Positions 1 to 7,689 of a stretch of DNA of 35,845 nucleotides are shown here, in pieces. Position 1 is the stretch's first letter, and the number at the start of each line of letters is the position of its first letter. A model generated the notes under the pieces. It ran no database searches, was not told the DNA's origin, and saw only the letters and a list, made by a program, of their open reading frames with translations. The stretch spans positions 1 to 35,845 of the forward strand of contig JARKOV010000153.1 in NCBI GenBank assembly GCA_029975965.1. The letters are read 5' to 3'. Origin of the DNA: Anaerolinea sp. Its GTDB lineage: Bacteria; Chloroflexota; Anaerolineae; Anaerolineales; Anaerolineaceae. The position numbers and the translations under genes are program-made.

Positions 1-141
1 GAGATGGTCATGCCCGGCGACAACGTCGACATGGAAGTCGAACTGATCGTCCCCGTCGCCCTCGAACAGGGCTCCAAGTTCGCCATCCGCGAGGGCGGCC
101 TCACCGTCGGCGCCGGCGTCATCACCAAGATTATCGGATAA
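1..141 (+). CDS. tuf: Elongation factor Tu, C-terminal end (partial)
   Basis: This is the last 46 codons of EF-Tu, the GTPase that delivers aminoacyl-tRNA to the ribosome. The frame opens at base 1 and reads [16 protein letters not shown]..., then [20 protein letters not shown] and a TAA. That is the family's domain-3 ending (the 'FAIREGGRTVGAGVV' region). Only the 3' end is in the window, so start and full length cannot be judged. It is followed after 40 nt by rpmG, the common bacterial order tuf-rpmG-tRNA-Trp-secE-nusG. Confidence 0.97.
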   Translation, partial: EMVMPGDNVDMEVELIVPVALEQGSKFAIREGGLTVGAGVITKIIG

Positions 142-181
142 GAAGGAGTGGCAGCCGCGAGGTTGCCGGTAAGATAGAAAC

Positions 182-352
182 ATGGCTTCAAAAAAGAAAG
201 ACATTCGACCGGTGATCACCCTTGCATGTAATGATTGCAAGAATCGCAATTACACCTCGCAGAAAAATCGCCGGAACGATCCGGGGCGCATGGAATTGAG
301 CAAATATTGCCCAAACTGCCGCAAGCACACCACGCACCGGGAGACCAAGTAA
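182..352 (+). CDS. rpmG: 50S ribosomal protein L33
   Basis: A 56-residue protein, [19 protein letters not shown]..., with two CxxC pairs (CNDC and CPNC). It is therefore the zinc-binding (C+) form of large-subunit protein L33. Length and basic composition fit the family. The start ATG is chosen by protein similarity; upstream there is an AAGGAG about 35 nt away but nothing ideal next to the ATG. Position between tuf and tRNA-Trp/secE is the standard arrangement and supports the call. Confidence 0.95.
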   Translation: MASKKKDIRPVITLACNDCKNRNYTSQKNRRNDPGRMELSKYCPNCRKHTTHRETK

Positions 353-397
353 CGTTTGTTTCCACCGGCCGGTGAACCTGTAGCCGGCTGGTGATAC

Positions 398-471
398 AGG
401 CCAGTAGCTCAATTAGGCAGAGCGCCTGTCTCCAAAACAGGAGGTTGTGGGTTCGATTCCTGCCTGGCCTG
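398..471 (+). tRNA. trnW: tRNA-Trp (anticodon CCA)
   Basis: The sequence folds into a cloverleaf. The acceptor stem AGGCCAG (398-404) pairs with CTGGCCT (464-470) and the discriminator is G471. The anticodon stem CCTGT/ACAGG encloses loop CTCCAAA with anticodon CCA. The T-loop is TTCGATT at 452-458. The 3' CCA is not encoded. A tRNA-Trp between rpmG and secE is a common bacterial arrangement. Confidence 0.96.
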
Positions 472-485
472 CTCGTAAGAAGGGC

Positions 486-530
486 AACGCCGTCCTCCCC
501 CGCCAGGGTCCCGATGTGAGGCGGCGTTTT
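486..530 (+). terminator. Possible attenuator hairpin between tRNA-Trp and secE
   Basis: AACGCCG (486-492) and CCTC (494-497) can pair with GAGGCGGCGTT (518-528), with one bulged T, and TT follows. This gives an 11-bp stem with a large loop and a short T tract, so it would be a weak terminator or a tRNA-processing structure. It lies where the tRNA must be separated from the secE-nusG message. Confidence 0.35.
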
Positions 531-554
531 AGCCGTAAAGACAAGGAGCGTCGT

Positions 555-902
555 GTGGCTGAGAAAGCTGTAAAGGCGAAACAACCGGTGAAAACCAAGA
601 AGGATGTTGCGGCAAAAGCGCCTGTCAAGTCGCAGCAACAACCTGAAAAGCCCAGGGTAGCTCAAACCCGGGCGCCGGAAAAAGATAAAAAAGACGATAA
701 ACCGCAATCCAAGCCGGTCGGTCGGATCGCGCGCTGGTGGCGTGAAACGGTTGGCGAGTTGCGCAAAGTTACCTGGCCAACCATCCCCGAAGCGCGCCGG
801 TTGACCTACATCGTGTTAATCGTCGTCGCTGCCACAAGCCTGCTGCTTGGCCTGCTCGATTTCATCTTCTCCCGCCTGATCGGTCTGTTGGTGGCGATAT
901 AG
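555..902 (+). CDS. secE: Protein translocase subunit SecE
   Basis: SecE is a small essential membrane subunit of the SecYEG translocon. The conserved cytoplasmic motif ELRKVTWPT is at about residues 68-76, and one transmembrane helix follows at about 84-113. The start is taken as GTG at 555, preceded by AAGGAG (543-548) with 6 nt spacing; the frame is open further upstream but would run into the tRNA. The 115-residue length includes a lysine-, alanine- and glutamine-rich N-terminal extension of about 55 residues, longer than the minimal SecE. nusG follows, as is standard. Confidence 0.93.
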   Translation: MAEKAVKAKQPVKTKKDVAAKAPVKSQQQPEKPRVAQTRAPEKDKKDDKPQSKPVGRIARWWRETVGELRKVTWPTIPEARRLTYIVLIVVAATSLLLGLLDFIFSRLIGLLVAI

Positions 903-943
903 CCCACCCCTACCGAAAGGCGCAAAACAAGGTCGGATGAATT

Positions 944-1624
944 ATGGATGATCTGGTTGATATGAGCTTTGACGAGGAGCCGATCGCCGAGGAAACCCCC
1001 AAGGCGACGCGCAGTCGTTCAAAGTCGCCCCGCAAGCAATCTGCTCCTGCCACCCCGCCCCCCGGCGACGAGGAAATGCCCTCGAAAGAGTCGATGTCTG
1101 GGGAACGTTCCTGGTACGTGGTGCACTGCTACTCCGGATTCGAGAACAAAGTGCGCCACAACCTGGAGCAACGGATCGAGACGATGGGCATGAAAGATAA
1201 AATCTTTGATGTCGTCATCCCGACCCAGGAGGAGATCGAAGTCAAAGAAGGCAAGCGCCGCACGGTCGAGCGCCATGTCTTCCCCGGCTACGTGCTGGTG
1301 AACATGATCATGACCGAGGAATCGTGGTACGTGGTGCGCAACACCCCCGGCGTGACCGGTTTCGTCGGCATGGGCAACCAGCCGACCCCGCTGCGCCCCG
1401 AAGAAGTCGCCCAGATCCTCAAGCGCATGGAGGCCGAAGCGCCCCGGGTCAAGGTCACTTTCCGGGTCGGCGAAAGGGTGCGCATCGTGGACGGCCCCTT
1501 CAACGATTTCCGCGGCACGGTCTCAGAGATCGACATGGAGCGCACCAAGGTGCGCGTGATGGTGAACTTCTTCGGCCGCGAGACGCCGGTCGAGCTCGAC
1601 TTCTTGCAGGTGGAAAAAGCCTGA
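944..1624 (+). CDS. nusG: Transcription termination/antitermination protein NusG
   Basis: NusG binds RNA polymerase and couples it to Rho or the ribosome. The NGN domain begins at about residue 54 (RSWYVVHCYSGFENKV) and runs to about 165, including the conserved FPGYVLV. The KOW motif follows (VGERVRIVDGPFNDFRGTV), then a VELDF..VEKA ending. An N-terminal tail of about 50 residues, first acidic then Ser/Arg/Pro-rich, precedes the NGN. A second in-frame ATG at 962 is a possible start. The gene is 41 nt after secE and almost certainly co-transcribed with it. Confidence 0.96.
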   Translation: MDDLVDMSFDEEPIAEETPKATRSRSKSPRKQSAPATPPPGDEEMPSKESMSGERSWYVVHCYSGFENKVRHNLEQRIETMGMKDKIFDVVIPTQEEIEVKEGKRRTVERHVFPGYVLVNMIMTEESWYVVRNTPGVTGFVGMGNQPTPLRPEEVAQILKRMEAEAPRVKVTFRVGERVRIVDGPFNDFRGTVSEIDMERTKVRVMVNFFGRETPVELDFLQVEKA

Positions 1625-1663
1625 GAGATTACACTGGCAAGCACAACCGCTAGGTTGTTCAGC

Positions 1664-1703
1664 GTGGGAGGGTGCCCCATTCACAATCACCCGCTAAAAC
1701 CAC
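1664..1703 (+). promoter_or_regulatory. Putative L1-binding mRNA element upstream of rplK
   Basis: GTGG (1664-1667) pairs with CCAC (1700-1703). Inside, GGGTG (1670-1674) pairs with CACCC (1688-1692). The helices are separated by an asymmetric loop, GA on the 5' side and GCTAAAA on the 3' side. This copies the GTGGGAG... CCAC form of the L1-binding arm of 23S rRNA, the known basis of L1 autoregulation. The structure ends just before the rplK ribosome-binding site AAGGAG. A second copy precedes rplA. Confidence 0.7.
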
Positions 1704-1715
1704 AAAGGAGTTGGA

Positions 1716-2141
1716 ATGGCAAAGAAACTGAAAGCAATCGTTCGTCTGCAGTTGAGGGCCGGCAAGGCCAATCCTGCACCCCCCGTGGGCCCGGCCCTCG
1801 CCGGACACGGCATCAACATCATGGCCTTCTGCAAGGAATACAACGCCCGCACCTCCAACAAGGCCGGCGAATTGATCCCCGCAGAAATCACCGTCTACAC
1901 CGACGGCTCGTTCACTTTCATCCTCAAATCGCCCCCTGCCTCCGAGCTGCTGCGCAAAGCCGCCGGCGTCGAAAAAGGCTCCAGCGTGCCCAACCGCGAC
2001 AAGGTGGGCAAGGTCACGCGCGCGCAACTGCGCGAAATCGCCGAGGTGAAGATGAAAGACCTCAACGCCATCGATATCGAGGGCGCAATGAAACAGATCG
2101 AAGGCACCGCCCGCAACATGGGGCTGACGATCGTTGACTAG
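1716..2141 (+). CDS. rplK: 50S ribosomal protein L11
   Basis: A 141-residue protein with the full L11 sequence. It opens [20 protein letters not shown] with the conserved [20 protein letters not shown] segment. The C-terminal RNA-binding domain contains [13 protein letters not shown] and ends in [13 protein letters not shown]11 forms the GTPase-centre base with 23S rRNA and is the substrate of PrmA, encoded further right in this window. AAGGAG at 1705-1710 gives a good ribosome-binding site. The gene is preceded by an L1-type RNA element and followed by rplA. Confidence 0.98.
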   Translation: MAKKLKAIVRLQLRAGKANPAPPVGPALAGHGINIMAFCKEYNARTSNKAGELIPAEITVYTDGSFTFILKSPPASELLRKAAGVEKGSSVPNRDKVGKVTRAQLREIAEVKMKDLNAIDIEGAMKQIEGTARNMGLTIVD

Positions 2142-2178
2142 GTGGGAGGGCAGGTCTGCACCTGCCCGCTTGGACCAC
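2142..2178 (+). promoter_or_regulatory. Putative L1-binding mRNA element upstream of rplA
   Basis: GTGG (2142-2145) pairs with CCAC (2175-2178). GGGCAGGT (2148-2155) pairs with ACCTGCCC (2160-2167) around loop CTGC. The internal loop is GA on the 5' side and GCTTGGA on the 3' side, the same layout as the element at 1664-1703. The ribosome-binding site GGAGG (2179-2183) abuts the structure, so L1 binding here could directly block rplA translation. Confidence 0.72.
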
Positions 2179-2188
2179 GGAGGAAAAC

Positions 2189-2905
<717 letters not shown>

Positions 2906-2911
2906 AAAAAG

Positions 2912-2947
2912 CCGGCAGATGGCCCACCACATCTGGTTATCTGCCGG
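2912..2947 (+). other. Hairpin after rplA, overlapping the downstream promoter
   Basis: CCGGCAGAT (2912-2920) and ATCTGCCGG (2939-2947) form a perfect 9-bp stem directly after the rplA stop codon. There is no following T tract, so it is not a classical terminator. It may be an mRNA 3'-end or processing structure. The -35 region of the rplJ promoter lies inside its loop. Confidence 0.5.
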
Positions 2948-2961
2948 AAGTATGGTATAAT
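2933..2961 (+). promoter_or_regulatory. Promoter for rplJL
   Basis: A perfect -10 TATAAT (2956-2961) with an extended TGG just upstream. The -35 position 17 nt away reads CTGGTT, which is weak, so the extended -10 probably carries it. It precedes the L10 leader. Confidence 0.65.
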
Positions 2962-2967
2962 CCACCA

Positions 2968-3128
2968 CCGTGCGCCGGGGAAGACCGGCGCCTTCACCGG
3001 TGAAAGCTGGTGTCCGCAACTGGACTTAATATCCCGCCGAGGTGAAAGACTTTTGGATCGCTTGATCTACCCGGAAGATTCCGGTGTAAAAAGTCTTTGC
3101 CTCGCGGGTGCAAGGCAAAGATTTTTTT
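2968..3128 (+). promoter_or_regulatory. L10 (r-protein) leader with transcription attenuator
   Basis: This untranslated region before rplJ resembles the known L10 leader. A long antiterminator can form between CCCGCCGAGG plus AAAGACTTTT (3033-3054) and AAAAGTCTTT plus GCCTCGCGGG (3089-3108). It excludes a terminator hairpin, CTTTGCCT (3095-3102) with AGGCAAAG (3113-3120), that is followed by seven Ts. In the known system, excess L10-L12 complex binds the 5' part and favours termination. The 5' boundary is estimated from the promoter. Confidence 0.85.
3095..3128 (+). terminator. Attenuator terminator of the L10 leader
   Basis: An 8-bp stem, CTTTGCCT/AGGCAAAG, with a 10-nt loop, then A and seven Ts (3122-3128). 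It lies 32 nt before the rplJ start and overlaps the 3' arm of the antiterminator. Confidence 0.88.
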
Positions 3129-3160
3129 GTTCAATTTTTACGGAAGGAGGTGAATTCCCG

Positions 3161-3685
3161 TTGGCCTTCACCAAAAAAGAAAAAGAGCAGATGATGGCCC
3201 AGTACAAAGATTGGGTCAACCAGAGCAAGGCCGTTTTCCTGGTGGAATACGGCAGCATGACCCAGAAAGACGTCGATGCGATCCGGGCAAAAGCACGCGA
3301 GGCAGGTGGCGCGATGCACGTGGTGAAAAACACGTTGTTCGACCACGTCTTGACTGAGATGGACATCGACTTCTCGGGGTTGCTCGAGAAAACCACCCTG
3401 GTGGGTTTTGCATTCAACGACGCCCCGGCTCTGGCGAAAGTGATCAACGATGCGGCAAAGTCCGACATCTACAAAGTCAAAGGCGGCTTGCTCGGCAACA
3501 AGGCGTTGACGCCCGCGCAGGTGAAATCGCTCGCCGACCTGCCCCCGTTGCCGGTGATGCGCGCTCAACTGCTCGGCATGTTGCAAGCTCCGGCATCCAA
3601 GCTGGTGCGCACGATTGCCGAACCCGGCCGCTCGATCGCCGGCGTCATCAAAGCCTATTCTGAAAAAGCCCCCGCATCCGCATAG
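3161..3685 (+). CDS. rplJ: 50S ribosomal protein L10
   Basis: L10 anchors the L7/L12 dimers to the ribosomal stalk. The 174-residue protein begins (L/M)AFTKKEKEQMMAQYKDWV. It has the usual VEYGSMTQKDVDAIRAKARE and VVKNTLFDHVL segments and a C-terminal helix that holds L7/L12. The start is TTG at 3161, because GGAAGGAGGTGA at 3142-3152 is ideally placed before it. Earlier in-frame codons lie within the regulatory leader. rplL follows after 94 nt. Confidence 0.95.
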   Translation: MAFTKKEKEQMMAQYKDWVNQSKAVFLVEYGSMTQKDVDAIRAKAREAGGAMHVVKNTLFDHVLTEMDIDFSGLLEKTTLVGFAFNDAPALAKVINDAAKSDIYKVKGGLLGNKALTPAQVKSLADLPPLPVMRAQLLGMLQAPASKLVRTIAEPGRSIAGVIKAYSEKAPASA

Positions 3686-3779
3686 CGGGCTTCGAGGAGA
3701 AGAACGGCTACCGTTAAAAATCCGCGCAGCCGCCTGGCTGCTGGAATCATACTGGAACAAACTGTAAGGAGTTTTCGAA

Positions 3780-4163
3780 ATGGCTGATCTCGCGAAATTG
3801 GTTGAAGAACTGAGCACGCTCTCCGTCCTGGAAGCTGCCGACCTGGTAAAAATGCTCGAAGAGAAGTGGGGCGTTTCTGCCGCCGCTCCGGTTGCCGCCA
3901 TGGCTGCCAGGCCCGCCGCCGCCGCCGCTGCCGCCGAGCCTGTTGAAGAAAAGACTGAGTTCGACGTCGTGATCAAAGACGCCGGCCCCAAGAAGATCGA
4001 AGTCATCAAAGTCATCCGCCAGCTCACCAACCTGGGCCTGGTCGAGGCGAAGACGATGGCTGAAACCGCCGGCGCCAAGGTGCTCTCCGCGGTCGGTAAA
4101 GACGCCGCCAAGGACGCCAAAGAAAAACTCGAAGCCGCTGGCGCCTCTGTCGAAGTTGCCTGA
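3780..4163 (+). CDS. rplL: 50S ribosomal protein L7/L12
   Basis: A 127-residue stalk protein that recruits translation GTPases. It has an N-terminal dimerisation domain ([30 protein letters not shown]), an Ala/Pro hinge at about residues 38-57, and the C-terminal domain [20 protein letters not shown]...[17 protein letters not shown] lies 8 nt upstream of the ATG. The gap from rplJ holds a small GCAGCC-GCCT-GGCTGC hairpin. A strong terminator follows, and rpoB does not. Confidence 0.98.
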   Translation: MADLAKLVEELSTLSVLEAADLVKMLEEKWGVSAAAPVAAMAARPAAAAAAAEPVEEKTEFDVVIKDAGPKKIEVIKVIRQLTNLGLVEAKTMAETAGAKVLSAVGKDAAKDAKEKLEAAGASVEVA

Positions 4164-4182
4164 TCCTGCATCACAAGCCAAA

Positions 4183-4208
4183 AACGGCCGGAAATCCGGC
4201 CGTTTTTT
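4183..4208 (+). terminator. Rho-independent terminator after rplL
   Basis: AACGGCCGG (4183-4191), loop AAAT, CCGGCCGTT (4196-4204), then continuing Ts to 4208. The A-rich flank on the left also lets it act for the leftward lexA transcript ending at 4259. Confidence 0.92.
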
Positions 4209-4258
4209 GTTGTTTACCCAATCCCGTAATCAGGATGAAAGCGCGCCGTGAGGTGGCG

Positions 4259-4984
4259 TCACTGCGGGTTGAACTGCCGCACCACCATCACCACCTTGCC
4301 TTGAATGCGCACCTGCTCAGGATTGTCAATGATGATCGGCTGCATGGTGGGATTCGCCGGCTGCAGGCGCACCTTGCCGTTCTCCTGATAGAAATACTTC
4401 AACGTGGTCTCATTGTTTTCTTCCAACCAGACGGCGACCATCTCACCGTTGTTGGCGGTGTTCGTTCTCTTCATGATCACAATATACGCGTCATTGAACA
4501 TGGCGTCGATCATCGAGACACCGTCAACTTCCAGGGCAAACAACTCGCTGATCTTTTCGCGAGAGGGCAGCAGGCTGCGGGCGATCTCCACGGAGCTAAA
4601 GGCATCGAAGTACGGGGCAGAGGTGTCGGGCATCGGAATGGGCAGGCTCGCACCAATGCGGCCGACCACCGGGATGCTGAACAGCTCGGTCGCCACGTCG
4701 CTGACAGCTTTGCTGACCGCGCGTCCGGCCTTCGCCACCAGAGATTGCTCCTGCAGGGTCTTTACCACGCGAATACTGCGCGACACGCGGTTGTCTCGCT
4801 CGATGAAACCTTTTTCAGACAACTGGTCGAGATAGTAATCGACCAGGGAGGTGGAGTCCACGCCGATATGCTTGCCAATCTCGCGAATCGAGGGGGAATA
4901 GCCGCGCTTATCCTGGTATTCCGTCAGGAATTGCAGGATCTTCACCGGCCGTTCGCCCAGACCTTCTGATCTCCTCGCCATCAT
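4259..4984 (-). CDS. lexA: LexA-type SOS repressor
   Basis: A 241-residue transcriptional repressor with self-cleaving activity. The N-terminal winged helix-turn-helix reads ILQFLTEYQDKRGYSPSIREIGKHIGV. The C-terminal peptidase domain has the catalytic Ser in DGVSM and the Lys in ETTLKYF. The cleavage segment is VVGRIGASLP, aligning Ala-Ser with the usual Ala-Gly bond. ATG at 4984 is chosen because GGAGGA lies 7 nt upstream; a GTG at 4999 is in frame but overlaps that site. The operator within its own promoter (5038-5049) implies autoregulation. The protein is about 40 residues longer than E. coli LexA. Confidence 0.9.
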   Translation of the reverse strand: MMARRSEGLGERPVKILQFLTEYQDKRGYSPSIREIGKHIGVDSTSLVDYYLDQLSEKGFIERDNRVSRSIRVVKTLQEQSLVAKAGRAVSKAVSDVATELFSIPVVGRIGASLPIPMPDTSAPYFDAFSSVEIARSLLPSREKISELFALEVDGVSMIDAMFNDAYIVIMKRTNTANNGEMVAVWLEENNETTLKYFYQENGKVRLQPANPTMQPIIIDNPEQVRIQGKVVMVVRQFNPQ

Positions 4985-5028
4985 CGCTTTTTCCTCCACA
5001 CCGATTATCGGTCAAATGTGCTAAGATC

Positions 5029-5057
5029 ATTATAGTTGAACATCCGTTCTGTGTCAA
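5029..5057 (-). promoter_or_regulatory. lexA promoter
   Basis: On the minus strand, TTGACA (5057-5052), a 17-nt spacer and TATAAT (5034-5029): a full-consensus promoter. The SOS box occupies the spacer. Confidence 0.92.
5038..5049. promoter_or_regulatory. SOS box (LexA operator), Gram-positive type
   Basis: GAACATCCGTTC fits GAAC-N4-GTTC, the core of the LexA/DinR operator of Gram-positive bacteria, which has also been reported for the Chloroflexota genus Dehalococcoides. It lies between the -35 and -10 hexamers, so bound repressor would exclude RNA polymerase. Confidence 0.88.
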
Positions 5058-5227
5058 GCATTAATCTGGCGAATTTGTATCCTCTATGCATATTTTCAAC
5101 GGATTGCTGAAAAATTGGTCCAGTTATTTAGCTTCAATCCAAGTTCGAAGAGGTTGGGGGGGTGCTTGCCCCCTCAGAATCCCCAAGTTCGGACATTTCT
5201 ACCAGAGATGGAGAACTACTTTAAAAT

Positions 5228-5268
5228 CAGAGGTGATGAAGGATCACTTACCTCCTTCATCACCTCTG
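5228..5268 (-). terminator. Strong hairpin downstream of the beta-propeller gene
   Basis: CAGAGGTGATGAAGGA (5228-5243) is perfectly complementary to 5253-5268: a 16-bp stem with a 9-nt loop. On the minus strand ATTTTAAAG follows, a short T tract. It lies 28 nt after the stop codon of the leftward gene at 5297, which fits a terminator. The rest of 5058-5296 holds a G-run/C-run palindrome near 5156-5173 and no gene that I can support. Confidence 0.65.
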
Positions 5269-5296
5269 GGTGTGATGCACCAGGCAAACGACGGTT

Positions 5297-7495
5297 TTAC
5301 TTGCGGATCTGTGGCAGGTACACCCGCCCCAGCTTCACGTACGGGTTGCGGTCCAGGCCGTACATCTGCAGCCCGTTGTAGCCTTTCAACACCACGCTGC
5401 CAGCGGTTGTTTCGACGATGAACCAGCGCCCGTCGGCACAGGCCAGCACCAGGTAATTGGGTGGTAGATCAGCCAGACCTGTGCCACCGAAGGCGCAACC
5501 ACTCGCTGCGTTCGGCAATGTCCGCACCACGGCCCCGGTCGCGGGGTTGACCCCCACCAGGTTGTCGGCCAGCATCCACAGCAGGCTGCCGTCGAAGGCC
5601 AGCCCTTCCGTGCTGGACGCCCCCGGGATGCTGCGCTGCAACGCGCCGGTGACCGGGTTGAAGAACTCGATCGTGTTGGGCCCTGACCGGTAGATGCCCA
5701 GCTGGGTGTTGACCAGGTCCATCCCTTGCAGGCCGCTCAAGGTTCCCGACCACTGGAAAAGCGCGTCGCCGTTGTAATTGGTCGCGCGCACTTGCTCCGG
5801 GAAAAAGTGTCCTGTCCACACCCTCAGGGCGTCCGTGGCGATTCCATTGGGGTTGTTCGCACCGGCCGGGTAGCTGCCCAGGTCGATCAGGTTGCGGTCG
5901 AGCATGTGCACGGCGTTGTCGCCCCAGGTGGCGGCCACGTAGGCCGGCGGCACGCGCGCCAGGTCATACATGTTCAGACCGTTGTTGCCGCTGGCCAGCA
6001 CGCTGCCGTCGGCAGCCGAGACGCGGTACCACTGCCCATTTTCACAGGCCAGGGTGAGCTGACCCGGAGGGAATGCGGCGATGCCGGTGCCAGCGAAAGC
6101 GCAGCCGGAGGCGGCGTTGGGGATGCTGCGCACCACCGCCCCGCTGGCCGGGTTGGTCCCAACCAATGTGCTATCACCCAATTGCCAGAGCAGCGTGCCG
6201 TCGTATGCCAGGCCCTCCACCGAGATTGCGCCAGGAATGCTGCGCACGATCCGACCGGAAAAGGCATCGTAGAACTGGATCGTTGTTCCGGATCCCAGAT
6301 AAACAGCCAGCTGGCCATCCACGATCTCCATACCCTGCAGTGAACTCAAAACCCCCGTCCAGCGCAACTGCTCGGTTCCGAAAATGTCGCGCATGATCAC
6401 CTGGTTGGTGCTGAAGTGCCCGGTGTAAATCTGGTCGCCGGTGGTGGCGATCCCGTTGGGATCGGCGGCGCCAGCCGGGACGCTGCCCAGGTCGCGCATG
6501 CGGTTATCCAGGAAGTGAATGCGGTCGTCGTTCCAGGTGGCCGCCACGTAGGTAAGCGGCGCGGGCACGAAGGCCAGCCCGCCGCTGGAGCTGCCTGCGA
6601 TGCCAGTCGGCCCCACCAAAGAAGGCACCGCTGTGGCCGGGTTGATCAGGTACAGGTTCGCCCCGGTCGTGGTGCTGACCGCGTAGAGATAGCCGCCGAT
6701 CGGGTCGTAGGCCAGGCCGGCATTGTCCCAGGTGAGCCCGGTGTTGCCGACCACGCTCCAGGAACCGAGCCCGACATCGAACTTCACCAGGTTGGTGCCG
6801 TCACCGATGCCGTAGATCACGTTGTTCATAGGGTCGGCAGCCAGCCCCTCCACGTCAAAGCCGGGCGCGGCAAGGTTATTGATTTTTGTCCCGGTGGCCG
6901 TATTGACCGTGAAGAACACCCCGTTCAGCGCGGCATAGGTCACGCCATTGCGCGGATTGTAAGCCAGCGCTTCCATCACTTCAGCCCCCAAGGTCGTGGC
7001 GCCGCTGCCGTCCGCGGCGATGTGCAAAATGCCAGAGGGCTTCGACCCATACAGCAGATCCTGGTTCGGGCCTTCGGACAACCCCACGGTCGACCCGTTG
7101 ACCGATGTCGCCCCTGCGCCGACCAGCGTCCCGGCTCCCGTGGTCACGTTGAGGCGGTAGAGCCCGTTGGCGTTGCTATCCTGGCTGAAGTACAAGATGC
7201 CATGCGCGTAGGGCAGCGACCCAGCCAGCATCTCGACCGTGGCGGGTTCCACCCCGCTCAAGTCTGACTCGGCAGCCGCCTCTTTATCTGGCGGGTCGGT
7301 CAGGTCGCCGCCTTCCACAAAGTCAGGCTGCGGAGCCTGGGTGGGCTCGAACGCCGGCGCCTCTCCCCCATCTGTGGTGTTCGACCCGGTTTGGGCCAAT
7401 ACAAAAGCTGTCCCTGGAGAAACCAGGAACAGCACCACCAATAGACACGCGCAGATATTCCATACACGGTTGAATGTCTGCTTCCTCGACAACAT
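5297..7495 (-). CDS. Secreted beta-propeller protein with two tandem repeats
   Basis: A 732-residue exported protein of unknown function. The start ATG at 7495 has GGGAGG 5-6 nt upstream and begins a clear signal peptide: basic MLSRKQ, a hydrophobic stretch, cleavage near VLAQ at about residue 35. A low-complexity Asp/Glu/Pro linker follows. Residues about 99-312 form a propeller-like region (VEGLAADP, AGLAYDP motifs). Residues 316-517 and 518-716 are two copies of one ~200-residue unit, each starting YVAATW and containing DPNGIAT/NPNGIAT, SLQGM/GLQGM and NAASGCAF. The protein ends GRVYLPQIRK, matching the end of the exported protein at 11270. A role in binding or sensing outside the cell is inference. 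Confidence 0.8.
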   Translation of the reverse strand: MLSRKQTFNRVWNICACLLVVLFLVSPGTAFVLAQTGSNTTDGGEAPAFEPTQAPQPDFVEGGDLTDPPDKEAAAESDLSGVEPATVEMLAGSLPYAHGILYFSQDSNANGLYRLNVTTGAGTLVGAGATSVNGSTVGLSEGPNQDLLYGSKPSGILHIAADGSGATTLGAEVMEALAYNPRNGVTYAALNGVFFTVNTATGTKINNLAAPGFDVEGLAADPMNNVIYGIGDGTNLVKFDVGLGSWSVVGNTGLTWDNAGLAYDPIGGYLYAVSTTTGANLYLINPATAVPSLVGPTGIAGSSSGGLAFVPAPLTYVAATWNDDRIHFLDNRMRDLGSVPAGAADPNGIATTGDQIYTGHFSTNQVIMRDIFGTEQLRWTGVLSSLQGMEIVDGQLAVYLGSGTTIQFYDAFSGRIVRSIPGAISVEGLAYDGTLLWQLGDSTLVGTNPASGAVVRSIPNAASGCAFAGTGIAAFPPGQLTLACENGQWYRVSAADGSVLASGNNGLNMYDLARVPPAYVAATWGDNAVHMLDRNLIDLGSYPAGANNPNGIATDALRVWTGHFFPEQVRATNYNGDALFQWSGTLSGLQGMDLVNTQLGIYRSGPNTIEFFNPVTGALQRSIPGASSTEGLAFDGSLLWMLADNLVGVNPATGAVVRTLPNAASGCAFGGTGLADLPPNYLVLACADGRWFIVETTAGSVVLKGYNGLQMYGLDRNPYVKLGRVYLPQIRK

Positions 7496-7677
7496 ATGCA
7501 CCTCCCACATTGCCTGAAAAACAAGAATGGTCGAACCGCGAAGATCGCTTATTCTGATGAAAATATTGATAATCCAGGGAAAAGATACCGGATATCCCAA
7601 TACAGGATAGCACGCATTTTTTGAACTTTCAACGGGCATTATTGCCGATTCCTGCCCATTTTCGAGCAGAAATGGCA

Positions 7678-7683
7678 TAGAAT
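7678..7683 (+). promoter_or_regulatory. -10 element for a leaderless transcript (gene at 7690)
   Basis: TAGAAT at 7678-7683 ends 6 nt before the ATG at 7690, placing the transcription start on the start codon. No convincing -35 and no Shine-Dalgarno are seen. Three other genes in the window share this spacing. Confidence 0.5.
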
Positions 7684-7689
7684 TATCCT

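Noticed and set aside
447..554. Upstream extension of secE beginning inside tRNA-Trp
   Set aside because: The frame is open, but the sequence is the tRNA 3' half and a hairpin, and GTG 555 has a well-placed AAGGAG.
3053..3160. Upstream extension of rplJ
   Set aside because: This part is the L10 leader with its terminator; TTG 3161 has a near-perfect ribosome-binding site.
3131..4174. Long open frame (about 347 codons) on the minus strand across rplJ and rplL
   Set aside because: It is antisense to two certain ribosomal protein genes and results from their codon bias; no family resemblance.
5156..5173. G-run/C-run hairpin upstream of lexA as a terminator
   Set aside because: It is low-complexity, lacks a T tract, and is not placed at the end of a gene.
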